NCBI GenBank assembly: GCA_036365515.1
Contig: CM070874.1
Coordinates: forward strand, 95,507,942 to 95,571,941
Direction: 5' to 3'
DNA from: Torymus aiolomorphi
Lineage: Eukaryota > Arthropoda > Insecta > Hymenoptera > Torymidae
Length of the DNA: 64,000 bases
The notes beneath the pieces are model-generated. The model had not been told where the DNA came from. It searched no databases and worked only from the letters and a program-made list of their open reading frames with translations. Positions 24,840 through 36,199 of the stretch are shown here, in pieces. A program made the position numbers and the translations under genes. Position 1 is the stretch's first letter. Each line of letters begins with the position of its first letter.

Positions 24840-26413
24840 TTTTCAGAGAGAAAACACGCGCGCGCGCCCAGCGGGTCGCACTGCAGGCGGAGGTGTGTGC
24901 GTTAGTGTGTGCTCGGGAAAGTGGTTCGGTTCATTTATTTAGTCCCGAGCGAAGGGAAGCGTTTAATTCTGTAAAAGCCCCGATGTTCACGCGCGCCCTT
25001 TTAAATAATTGAAAGGGACGGGTAGGTGATTTGCCGCTCGAGAGTGAGATTTCAACCCATTAAGGTGGATTTGTTCCGCTGATGGTCCAGGTGAATAGAC
25101 TCGTAGGGGCTTCGGAAGGTGATTATTTCTGCCCAATGATGCCTGCAAAATGAGTTATTGCGAAGATCTGTTTTCGTGAAGAGAATGAAGAGTCCGATCG
25201 AGTGAGAAGCGGATATATATATATATGTCTCTATGTACTTTAAGTATTATATTGAAAGGTTAGGTTTTAAACAGAGAAGATTAATTATTTAGAAAACGAA
25301 ATACACACATACGTAAATATTTTTGATAAGAAAAAAAGCATTTTTAATTGCAAGCGTTTTCATTTTTCAGAATTAATATAAAAAAAGTGTTTTTATTGAT
25401 TTATTTCACTTGTTAAAATGTATTTTGATTGAAAAATCGTGTATTTCAGATGTATAAAAAGCTTTTAACGTTACTTTTAATCGAGGATCCAAATAAAAAC
25501 GATATTTTCAGTTTTGTAGATTTTGTAAATTTTTAAATCGACCGGTATACCACTATACAACTGGCAGCATTGGCGTAAAAGGCAAAAATATGTTATTTAT
25601 ATGTGCTAGATATTTATTACACACAGGATTTTTATTGAACACTCTTCAAAGTAACTGTTTAAATGAATGTTTGAATGCAAAATATTTTTGCAATTAATAT
25701 CATGATCTTTGTAATGCCACCATAGAAAGCAATTTATACATGAATGCATTTTTTAAAAAGAAAAGTATTTTAATATAATTTGTTTATTTATTCATCTCTT
25801 AGAAATATAATCTATACAATTGAATACAGGGTTTCATATCTATATTCTGACTTTTTAATGAAAAATTATTATAAAAAATCTGGAAAGATATTAAATAGAA
25901 AGATCAGATTCTAATCGTACTACAAATAATAAACATTTATGTATAATCTGTGTATTTTTAAAGTAAAGCAACATAACCTTTCATCGTTAGGTTAGCTTAA
26001 GAAATAGTAAATATTGTACTGTACTATTATTATAACTAGTTCTTAACTTTGTTACTTACGAAAATTTTTAATGAAATATGCGAAGTACATCTGTGCATCT
26101 TCTGGTTTTGTCTTATAAGTAATTTAAAAAAACTTCTGTTACCCTTTAAATATTTTTCAATACTTGAATCATGGTGTAGTTAACAAAAATTTTCTAAATC
26201 ATTCATGATTATTTGTGAAAAATTACGTGTCACCGACTATATTTTTACATGTGAATTTCAAATCTAAAACTATTCAGAGATTAAACATAACAAAGAATAA
26301 TTTAATGTCAAAAATCGAAACAATAACATTTTAAGTAGAAACAGAAAAGGAGTGGGCAGACACAAACAGAGGCGTGAAGCTGGCAACGAAATTAAATACT
26401 AAATGGGTTGTAT
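24840..26413. other. Upstream region of gene A
   Basis: 24840-25110 is GC-rich and includes the likely 5' UTR and promoter of gene A on the minus strand; I see no clear TATA box. 25110-26413 is AT-rich and I see nothing in it beyond a short (TA)n near 25213. Confidence 0.5.
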
Positions 26414-26421
26414 AGTGTATA

Positions 26422-26774
26422 CAGCTTGGTTTATCCAAAAATCTACGCTCATAGTTCATGACTTTAGGCGAGTGGCGGCACAACGTCATATCATTGTAAC
26501 TCATGCGCGAATATGAATAAAATTTGAAATTTTGTCGAATGAGCTTACCTGCTTACGTTTAATTCATTAAAAATCCTTTTTTTATTTTTGCAATGAGTAT
26601 GGATTGTTTAAATTAAAAAAGGATTATTTATGAACAGCTCATTCGATAAAATTACAAAGTTTAGTTTATTGAGTTTATTCATACTCACGCATGAGTTTCA
26701 ATGATATGACATTGTGGTGCCACTCATCTACAGTCATAAACTGTGAGCGTAGACTTTTAAATAAACCAACGCTG
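26422..26774. mobile_element. hAT-like foldback MITE
   Basis: Left end CAGCTTGGTTTAT and right end ATAAACCAACGCTG. Flanks agtgtata (26414-26421) and attgtata (26775-26782) look like an 8-bp target duplication with one change. The arms are complementary over about 100 nt at ~85%. An 8-bp duplication with CAG-starting ends is typical of hAT elements (established; assignment inferred). Confidence 0.8.
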
Positions 26775-26782
26775 ATTGTATA

Positions 26783-28295
26783 TAAGATAAGTAATCCTTG
26801 CTCCATATATAATTTAATTATTTAATATGATTATAAAGCATTTTATTCGAAAATGCTTTAGACAATGTTGTTAAACGTTTATCATTTTTCCGATAATTCA
26901 ATAAAATTGCGTAGATATAGCGTAAGCAACATTTAAATTGACCAGATGCATTTGTATTGCAAGTCTTATGCTACTTATTTTTAAACAGTATAGTTATGAA
27001 ATTCATATATTAAACTTTTCAAACTAATATTGAGTTAATTGATATTTGGTAATTTTGTAATACTCTCTAGCAAATCATTTTTTAAAGAAATAAACTGTAT
27101 CTCTACAGAGAAAGTAAAATGAAGTTATGCCTTATTTGATTATTGAGTACTCAAGCAATGCCTCGAAAATCATGTAATTTATAGCAGAACAAGTTCATTT
27201 GTTGTTATTACATTTTTAACTCTAGACCTCTAACTGAATGAAAAGGTTGATGGCTTAATGTTATAAAAAATATGACCAATTTATTTTCATTTAGTATTTA
27301 TTGCAGTCGGATGATGACGTTTTGTACGGGCGTATACACTTAGGGTATAATATCACGTACATATCTTGGGGATTCGTTAGAATGCCTGTTATTAGTCTAG
27401 AACCCATCCTGTCTTCTTTTATTACCACTTGAATCCAATCCGACCTGGGTATGATCTCTCGTCGGGCTTAGCTTGACGGAAATCCGTCTTATTTGTCTAT
27501 CCTTTCCGTAAGTACGGCTGATATGAAGGATAGAGCTCCGATTTATTTTGATTCTCTCCTTGATTTTTGAGTACTCGAAAGTCATAAGGGAAATATTATA
27601 ATATATATAAACATGTATATATTATTGCTACACCTAATTTCATTACCATTATCATGGCTTCCCGTCATGAAGCTTAGTACCTCCCTATCACAGCGGATGC
27701 TAACATCGCGATCCCAAGCGTCACTTTCGATTATAGTCCGAACACGTGATGTAGCTATAATTTCAGCCTTGAGTTTGGTGGTGTACTCGCGAAGGGGTCG
27801 GATTATGATGCAACCTGATATAGGACCTGACGATTGGCGACAGCTTCAGTAAAATTTTGATGCTTAAACGCATTTTTGAATGCGGGACTTTTACCACTGT
27901 ACTACATCTAAACTTATACTTTAGTATAAGAAATAATATATTTATTCTACTAAACTGAGATACCTCGATTAAATATTTCATTATAGAATTAGTCAAGCCT
28001 GAAATTAAAAGAATGAAGATGTTCTGCCCTACTTGTCTCTAGTTATGAATATCGAACTAGAATTGGCACTAATCGCCTGTGCCTAGGCAAGGTGCATCAT
28101 ATTCCCTCTTGTCGAATGTACTATCGTGTTTCGAGGTTGACATTATAGCGATAGCAGAGAGTACCTAGGCAGTAATCAAAAGTATAATGTTAATTGATTT
28201 ATACATTTACGGTGATTTTAAGATAAAATCCTCAAACATTAAAGAAAGAGAAAAAGAAGTCTTTTTGTCCATTAGTCTATAAAAAAGGCTTAACT
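26783..28295. other. Intergenic, low information
   Basis: AT-rich to about 27300. 27400-28060 has a more balanced composition and broken readings on both strands, possibly a decayed retroelement. I cannot identify it. Confidence 0.4.
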
Positions 28296-28789
28296 ACACT
28301 CAGAGAAGAATATTGTTACTGTTAATATATTTATCTATTTGAAATACAACTTTTTAATATGTTGAAGGATGAAATGTGATATTGTAATAGTTATAATATC
28401 TATATTAACTAATAGACATATTCAGATTTGAAAGTAGCTGATGGTAGAAGTTCTTGTAAATTGTAGTTTTTGAATCTTAACAACCAATTTTTTACCAGGA
28501 TGATGTTGTTATATAAAAAAACCGCTGCCAATTCATTGGCCCGTAGCTTGCTCAACCGTAATTTGTTGATTCCTTTAATTAATTTTTAATAACAAAATTT
28601 ATAATTTTTTAAAAAGTTTATTGCATAATTATAATTAAATTCATTTATGAATATTAAAAATTGTTAATTTTTTAATTTATTTATTTATTTATTATTTATT
28701 TATATCAAATTTATAAAAATTTTGAGCTGATAAAGTTATCATTTGAAATAGAAGTAAAATATCTATATTTTATAATAAAACAAATATAA

Positions 28790-29910
28790 GATATCACGGT
28801 TGTTTTGTTATTAACAAAAACGTGTTTTTTTTATATTTTATAATTCATATTTTTTAAGAAAAAAGAAATTTATAGTTATCATTGTTCTTTTATTATTAAC
28901 AAAAACGTGTTTTTTTAAAAAAGTTCCCACAGCTTGTTGGACCCGGCCAGAATGCATACTGCACTACACGCTACCCCGATCCGAGCGCCACCTACTCTTA
29001 TACTATTTTAATTATTCGTCAGTTTTGAATACTTAAACTCAAGAATTCAATCTTGAAAATTCAAACATATTACATTTTGACACCAATACTATATACTTTT
29101 ATAATATACTGATGATAACATCATTGGAGTTATGAGTTTAAAAAAAAAACACGTTTTTGTTTTTGATGATAACTAAAGAACCGTGATAGATAGAAAATTA
29201 ATTTTTTTTAGAAAATATAGGTATTTTAATTTTCTTTCGAATGCCGCCCACCCCATTCAGATACATAGAACCGTTCTCGAGAAATTACGATTTAAAAGAA
29301 ATGTCAAAAAATTTTTAACCTCAAATATTTTGCCCAAAGAACTCGACCGAGAACTATAAAAAATCTACCTCTAAAAGGAATTTTGAAGCCATTAAGTAAA
29401 TTTTACTCTTGTAATAGTTGGACATACAAAACTGATTTTTTTCATTTTTCAATTTTTACTCAAAATCTAGCCTACAGAATGTATTCAAATTTTAACAGAT
29501 TATAGCTATTTATATTCTGTATTATCATGATTTTTCTCAAAAAAATTGACCGTTAAGTTTAGGAGTTATAAGCTTCTAAAAAAAAACACGTTTTTGTTAA
29601 TAACAAAAGAACCGTGACAGCTAGAAACTTTTTTTTTTTTAGAAAATATAGGTATTTTAATTCTCTTTCGAACGCTACCCATCAGATTCGAATAACTCGA
29701 TCCTATCATTAAAAAAATCAAAAAACAATTTGAGAAAATCGAAAATTTGAAAAAAAAAAACAAAAACGCATCGCCCCAATCAAAAAACGGATTTTTGACC
29801 CGCCATCACGCAAAAAAAAACAAAAAAAATGAGACCTGTCCGGTCAAAATCGACAGAGTAGAACCTGTATGACACACACACAAACACTCACACACACACA
29901 CACACACCCA

Positions 29911-29953
<43 letters not shown>

Positions 29954-29981
29954 ACACACACACACACACACCCAAACACAG

Positions 29982-30013
<32 letters not shown>

Positions 30014-30187
30014 ACACACACACACACACGCGCACGCACGCACACACATACACATACACACACACATCCATACAGACATTTTTCAAAAACCATGTACTTT
30101 GATTCCTAATACCTCGGAACACAATTATAACATGTTTTTACAACAACTCAAAAATTTACTATCACAAAGCTTCCTCTAGGAGGAAGC
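28790..30187 (-). repeat. Hairpin-microsatellite-tandem repeat family, copy 1
   Basis: On the minus strand the order is hairpin GCTTCCTCCTAGAGGAAGC (30169-30187), a (TG)n tract, TCTGTCGATTTTGACCGGAC, then AT-rich blocks with TTCTCGAGAACGGTTCTATG and repeated ACGTGTTTTT. The same order and words occur at 51948-54110 on the plus strand. Confidence 0.75.
29872..30067. repeat. Long interrupted (CA)n microsatellite
   Basis: About 190 bp of CA with scattered T, G and C interruptions, embedded in the repeat-family copy. Confidence 0.95.
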
Positions 30188-30192
30188 AAAAG

Positions 30193-30330
30193 GTTTGAAA
30201 TAAAAACTCCATTTAGTTTTTTACTCCAACGTTTGGGACATTTTTATTGTTTATGTCCCTCATCAGGATAAACAACAAAAATGTCCGAAACGTTGGAGTA
30301 AAAAAAATAAATGATGTTTTTATTTCAAAC
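30193..30330. repeat. Inverted repeat with a hammerhead-like core
   Basis: Arms GTTTGAAATAAAAAC and its inverse enclose ACTCCAACGTTTGGGACAT and its counterpart. On the minus strand the loop reads CCTGATGAGGGACAT, followed by a pairing ATGTCCC and AAACG. CTGATGAG plus a stem plus (G)AAAC is the order of a hammerhead core as carried by Penelope-like elements (established), but here the G of GAAA is C. Confidence 0.6.
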
Positions 30331-30583
30331 GTTTTTGTTATAAAACAACATCATCCTGGTAAAAATTGGCCTTTAGATTCAAAAACTACTATAATAAGCA
30401 TATTGTAATATTACAATATCAATGATCTCAGGTAACATATTGAAATTGTTTATGAGGACATGGTCACTTAACTGTTAACATGGCATTATAACTGTTACAA
30501 TGTCTATATTTAGTCATATTTAAACATACGCACGTTAACAGTTACAATGTCATGTTAACAGTAAACAAATCCTTTTCTCAGTG

Positions 30584-30984
30584 TATCCAATGATATACAT
30601 ATCCCTTATCTCGCCAATTAATATGTCTCCCGTATGGAGCCCTAACGCCACTTGACAACCTTCTTCTCGCGCGTGACGTTAATAGACCCTTAATTACGTC
30701 ACCTTCATATCGAAAGGTCTATCTGCTCACACGCAAACAGCACGAGGTGAAAAAGATCTCATCCGTACTTATCTAACGCCAGTATACCGCTCATCATACG
30801 AGGACTGGCTCGAAAAGAAATAATTCACGACTCGTCGCTTTCGTCCGGTTCCTGATGCACTAATACACGTACACATACACCGCGCGCTGCGAAATGAATC
30901 GCGCGCGACGCGGAAGCCACTATGTCGAGGGCTCGTGCAACCATTAGTGGTATCATTTAGCTGTATAGGAAAGCAAGAATGGGT

Positions 30985-31018
<34 letters not shown>

Positions 31019-33260
31019 AAAAAGTGGAGAGGTTGCGGCGTTATTACCGCTTAAGCGCATTCGTCATTAAGAATATTAAGATGACGCCTGCGGAGTACTT
31101 AAAGGCTTAAAATTAGACGCAGCAGTAGTGCACGTGAACATATGTGAGATATTAATAACAATACGATATTTCATAGTTAGAGAAGCGTGTCGGTATAGTG
31201 CACGCGCTGTGCACTAAGGTTGAATCATACACGATGCCAAATTATATAGCCCGTAGTGAATGCGCGCACGAGCACTCACGCACGGCTCCCCAGGTGGAGA
31301 TTTGCCGGTCGACCTCAATCATCTTATTATGTTACTCCAATTATGTAAACAGATGCTGCTTTTCATGGTAAATCCGCAGTAAACTACTCCTTTTCCTCCG
31401 ACTTTAGTTCGTATCATTAGAAATTATTACCGATAAGTAATTTGCGAATATTTGATTATTATTATTACTATTTTATTTGCACGGTGGTTTTAAAAATAAG
31501 TTTCTTGCATACAGTATATTATATCTCTATAAATCAACATGTATATTCATATACATTTTATTTATACAAATATTTTAAAGAATTTTCAAAGTCTATACTA
31601 AAAAATAAAATTATTTTTGTTTGAATGTAGTCATTTTCACAATTAATTATTATGCCGGGGTGAGAAAAATCTTTTTAAATAAAAATTTTATTTTTTGCGC
31701 TAATGAGCACTTTGAATGGGCCATCGTTAGTAGCTCAGACAGCAATAGGGACTTACAGTTTTTTCTAATTTTAAAATTCTAACTTAAAAAATGGTTGAAA
31801 AAATATAATTACAATTCCATCGAATTTTGCGCATATATTTTGTACATCAAAAACTAATAGTCTTATAAATTTAGATTTAATGATACAGAAGATATGAAAA
31901 TATCTTGTGCAATCTCTATGTGAATTTTCATAAATGTGTATCCTAATTTTCTGGTGTTCTTTAGCCAATACCACGCATTAAAATAGTTTCTGAATAGATA
32001 GAAATGTAAACTTTTATTAAATATCAGTAACAATGTCAATAACAATTCATTTAGAATCGAGAATATCATTTGCCAGTTAGAAGGTTGGCCAAAGAAAAAA
32101 GAGAAGGATAGCTTATTTATTCGTTTTATCACTTCCATCTCATTTCACTCCGAGATTACATACATTGATCGTGTAATTTTATGATTCTATCAGCAAACAC
32201 TACCTAATAGATAATCTATACACTAGCTTTGATTAGGTATGAAAGTATTCTCTGTTTTATATTTTAAGTAAAAAACTTGTAAATTTAAAATTTAAGTTTC
32301 AACATAAAAAAATTTCATTTTGTGAATTCTTTAAATTATAAAATTTATGATTATAAAATTATAATTACAAAACATAAAGCATGTTGCTTAAAATCGGTCC
32401 AATATAGTAAAACAATAATATACAAATCATAATTTCCATTATTATAATCTACTGACCGAATTAGAAACAATGAGACGTTCAAAATTGTTGGTGAAAACGT
32501 TCTATTGAAAATTAAATTAATGGATAAATCATATGGAATCGAAATATATTATTAATGATGATTTAATGAATATGTATTTGAAATTCAATGTAGGTTGATG
32601 TATCATGTAGATTCATGCAGATTCATTTGGAATTAATGATCGAATGTGAGATAAAGATACTTTGGAAAGTCATTCTTTTCACGTATCCTGGCAATCATGT
32701 TATTAGCAATGGGGAGTAATTCTATAAGTTTTTGTAAATAGTAAGATATTGTAAAGCAAGCATTGTGAATGTATAAGTTTTAAATTTTATTCTGGTACTG
32801 TGATAAAAATAATATGTTTGCAAACAAAGAAAGTGATATTTAATTTCGAGGTTAAATAAGAAAAGCGTAAATCGAAAATAGTTTTTTTAGAAATTTATCT
32901 CTTTACATTCCATCAATTTCTGTTGCACCATAAGTTCTTTTTTCCTAAAAAATATCGTTAATGTCTCATTAAAAATGATTCCATATATAATATATATTAA
33001 AATATATCGATAAACGAATATTTAATTTGTATATTTTATTATTTTTATAGATCAAAATTTGACTTAAGATGTTTATTTTACTCGTCTTGAATACATATTC
33101 ATACTTACTCAATATTTAAGATTTTACACCTGAGGATAATAATTCTACTAAATAAACTATTTTACTTGAATTAATTGCTATGAAAGATATTTTGTCATTA
33201 AAATCGTGTAAAACATGTGTTTAAGAAGAAATATAGAACACACGAGTGTGCTATAATGTT
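30584..33260. other. Intergenic with a GC-rich island
   Basis: 30640-31310 is a GC-rich island with many CpG (CGCGCGCTGCG, GCGCGCGACGCGG) and a (GA)n tract at 30984-31018. No phase-consistent exon could be built. 31310-33260 is AT-rich with nothing recognised. Confidence 0.5.
30984..31018. repeat. (GA)n microsatellite
   Basis: About 15 GA units with one GG interruption, inside the GC-rich island. Confidence 0.9.
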
Positions 33261-33266
33261 ACTCAC

Positions 33267-33308
33267 ATAGCTGTCATTTTTGCTATTACTAACGTTTTCC
33301 GAAAACCA
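33267..33308 (-). other. Candidate 42-nt micro-exon
   Basis: On the minus strand gaatgctacag|TGG begins and GACAGCTAT|GTGAGT ends a 42-nt segment open in phase 0 (WFSENVSNSKNDSY) and also in phase 2. The polypyrimidine tract is weak. It could belong to the same unseen transcript as 35354-35390. Confidence 0.3.
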
Positions 33309-33990
33309 CTGTAGCATTCAAAAGCGTTTATATTTACGCTAAAAAGCGCGTGCACGACTCCACAACTAGAACAGCATTCTGAATAGCTACCGCGTATGAG
33401 AAATCAGATTGCCCGTAAGCTTTTTCGTGTTTCCCGTGCGTACACACCAATGCCGGATATAGTTAGAACGCTTTCAACAATATCCTGCGGGGCTTCGCTT
33501 CAATTTCATTTTTTGTCCGGCTTTCAGGTATCTACGCGCATGTCGTACCTTTTTTCGCGCATTGAAATTTGAGTATGTGCGCGGTCAATAAAGCAAACAC
33601 GTTGCACGCGTCCCCGGGGAGAGGCGTGTTGCACGCACGCAAGGCCGTTTATGCGCGCGGACAATCATATGTGTGTCTATTGCACTGGCACTGGTAGAGC
33701 GTTGACAAGTTGACATTTCTTTTTCGCGTTAATTGATTTTGCTAAAAAAATAACAGATCGTGTACTTTATCATTTCGATTTCAAAACTGGTCCACGTATT
33801 TTCAAATACTGCGATATCAAAATAAATAAAAATTCTTCTCAATATTTTTTCAAGAAATTTTATTAAAATAATATATTTTATATTTATATTTATTAACTTT
33901 ATTTCTGGACTACCCAGAAAAATGTATTCAAGTTAACAGCATATTACTCCAATCACGCAATTTCCTTAATCTAATTAAAAATATCGCAGT
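33309..33990. other. GC-rich non-coding island, then AT-rich sequence
   Basis: 33340-33720 is rich in CpG and short palindromes (GCACGCGTCCCCGGGG, TTGCACGCACGCAAGG). I find no exon in it. The remainder is AT-rich. Confidence 0.45.
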
Positions 33991-34239
33991 GCATAATGCA
34001 CAGTCATGGTACAAGGGTACAACGCATTAAAAACTCGTACAGTTAAACTGTTGCAGAACCGCTGGTTGAAACTCTTAAAACTAATAATGATCACAGTTTA
34101 TTAAAAAGAGATCACAGCTGTTTGCTTAGAAAAAATATCAATAATTAACAAATAGATTACAAATCCAAATGAAGCAATCGAATCAAAAAGATAGAAATCC
34201 GATTCTTAGAAGTAGTGTTACATAGTAGAGATAAGATAT

Positions 34240-34700
34240 TTCAGTCGAAAGTTAACAGGTGCTGATGCAGAGCGTTTTTAAAGCGGCTGAATGTTGGCAG
34301 ATATTTTATACGCTCTGGAAGGAAGTTCTATAAGTGTGCAGCCTGGATATGGAAGGATCTTTGTCCATAATTGATTCTCACTCTGGGAACTGAAAGGTCT
34401 CTTGTGGCTCCCCTAGTCGGCCGGTTGGATTGACGCTTCTCGAACATCTCATGTAGATAGGACGGAGCTCGAAAAGAGTCTAATATAAAAAAACAGCAGA
34501 CAAATACTGCCGCCTGGTATCCTAATTTTTTGTTCCATCGTGCCGTGGGTTGTAATGATAGAACAGTAATCGAGTAGAGGGAAAAATCAGTTCAGTCGAG
34601 TCAGTTGCGTCTCTGCGTAGTTTAAGGAATTCGTCCAAGAAATCGCGATTCGCTATCCGCTTATGCTGGTTTATATCAGCATCAAATTTGTGGATAGAGG
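34240..34700 (-). mobile_element. 3' relic of a non-LTR retrotransposon (LINE, CR1/L2/jockey-like)
   Basis: The minus strand reads like the C-terminal end of a LINE reverse transcriptase protein: APSYLHEMFEKRQ, then INYGQRSFHIQAAHL, a stop where a Trp is usual, NFLPERIKYLPTFSRFK, and a stop. The 'YGxRSF ... LWN-LP' pattern is common to CR1/L2-type elements (established). Upstream the frame is broken several times, and downstream lies an AT-rich 3' tail to about 34050. Dead 5'-truncated copy. Confidence 0.65.
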
Positions 34701-35353
34701 AGTTGTAAGTTGCTTTCTATCCACATGGGTTGGCGTATTTCTGGGGCAACTGTCTTTGGCGCTGCGAGTGTGTCTATCGCTGAAGTCGTGTTCTCTGTTA
34801 ACTGTCTCAGCATGTCTGCCAGACCTGGTGAATCAGAATCGGCCGACTTTTATAATAGGATTGTATCCCTGGTAGAAAGTTTTTTCCTTGTCCTTCAAAA
34901 CACTTAACACAAACGAGAATTTTCTTTTCTTTTGTTTAATATCAGCTTAATAAGATTCATTTCATGACAAGACAAAACTAGTCTTTTATTGATATTACTT
35001 GAATCCTTGGATAAAGACACATTTATTTTAATCGAGGAATTAATTAGTTTCAACCTATCCAGTCATTGTCATAATTTTTCAGTTTAAATATATGCGTGTA
35101 ATAAAACCAAAATAAATTAAACAACATTTGTACAATAATTTTTCTCTGTAGTAAAGCCATGAATAGGTACTTTGATTTTATGAAAAAATTCAGTTTTCTC
35201 TATTCTACGTTTTTTTAAGAAAAATAATAGCTACGAAGTTGAATGATAAATTTATATTATAATATAATTATAAATTATAAGCTTATGAGCGTCTGAAACA
35301 AAGAGATATGAAAGACGGCAAAATGTAAAAAAACGACCAATTGTGGAACTTAC

Positions 35354-35390
35354 CTAATCTGTAGTCCGATTTGATGATACCGACAAGCAT
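35354..35390 (-). other. Candidate 37-nt micro-exon with strong splice sites
   Basis: On the minus strand a long pyrimidine tract ending ttcactttctcag precedes ATGCTTGTCGGTATC..., and the segment ends GATTAG|GTAAGT, a consensus donor. It is open as MLVGIIKSDYRL or in a second frame; the third frame has a stop. No host gene is identified. Confidence 0.45.
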
Positions 35391-36120
35391 CTGAGAAAGT
35401 GAAGAGAGAAATAGAGAGACCATATTTTTCAAATGCCTATACTATGGTTTAAATAAAGTTCACCTCAGATTTAGTTTGTTTTGAAAAAGCTCTACCACAC
35501 AGCTTTGAATCCGTCAATCCCTACTCTATGTATTTACCTACAATCAAGACGCATCTTTTTGCACTTTTTAAAATAATGAAATACACGATTTATATTGAAA
35601 TAGTGCCTTATTCTTTAAAAATAAAAAATGGTATAATTTTAGTATTAAAGTAATTCATTTATTATTGAAAGTATTGTTATGCATAGAATTTCCGATTATG
35701 GCGAATAAGAAGAAACTTGAAGTAAAATTACAATATGATGGCGATTCAAGGAAATCCAAGCGATGATAAGTAGATATGGAGGTTCTGGCTCAGTGAGCTA
35801 CACTTGCACGGAGTTAGGTAACCGGACTTCTCAGAATGCCAGAAATTAAGAAACCTAACTAATCTGTCGACGGTTAGCCAGAACGGCGGTAAACGATGAA
35901 ACTACGAGGAGTTTTAACTCAGCTCCTCGGTGAGCTAAAACACCGATGCGCCAGAAAGCGGTATGCCAGAACGCAGTGGATTCAGAACAAAGGTGAGCCA
36001 GCACGGTGTTGAACCAGGAAGTTGCTGATCCTGAATATTCATGAGCTACCACTGAGCCAGGGCGTCTAGGATAAACACTGTGAAACAACGTTAACTCAGT
36101 GAGCCTAAAATCTTATCCCT
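35391..36120. repeat. Degenerate short-period repeat block (left)
   Basis: 35391-35790 is plain AT-rich sequence. About 35790-36100 is dense in variants of GAGCCAGAACGG and TGAGCTA with irregular 15-25-nt spacing, a decayed minisatellite. A related block lies at 39070-39240. Confidence 0.5.
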
Positions 36121-36199
36121 TTTTCGATTTGAGGTCTCCTTCCTGAGATATGTGCAAAAAAAAATCAAATTTTATCTCCGACCCCAATTCTATAAAAAC

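Larger units (their letters stand above)
28296..30583. mobile_element. TA-flanked composite element with imperfect long terminal repeats
   Basis: The left end CACTCAGAGAAGAATATTG and the inverse of the right end, CACTGAGAAAAGGATTTG, stay similar for ~32 nt and are flanked by TA. Inner blocks also pair inversely: GTAGTTTTTGAATC at 28463 and GATTCAAAAACTAC at 30377, each next to an ACCAGGATGATGTTGTT motif. So the arms run ~230 nt. The interior holds the (CA)n repeat-family copy (about 28790-30190) and the 30193-30330 hairpin. TA ends suggest a Tc1/mariner-type origin. Confidence 0.6.

Noticed and set aside
26061..26091. Possible 31-nt minus-strand exon ending in GTAAGT
   Set aside because: No pyrimidine tract before the acceptor and AT-rich content; likely chance.
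29806..30122. Long minus-strand reading frames made of Cys-Val
   Set aside because: Pure translation of the (CA)n microsatellite; no codon structure outside it.
31277..31308. Possible minus-strand exon ending GCCGTGC|GTGAGT
   Set aside because: Donor is good but no pyrimidine tract or convincing acceptor; several frames open.
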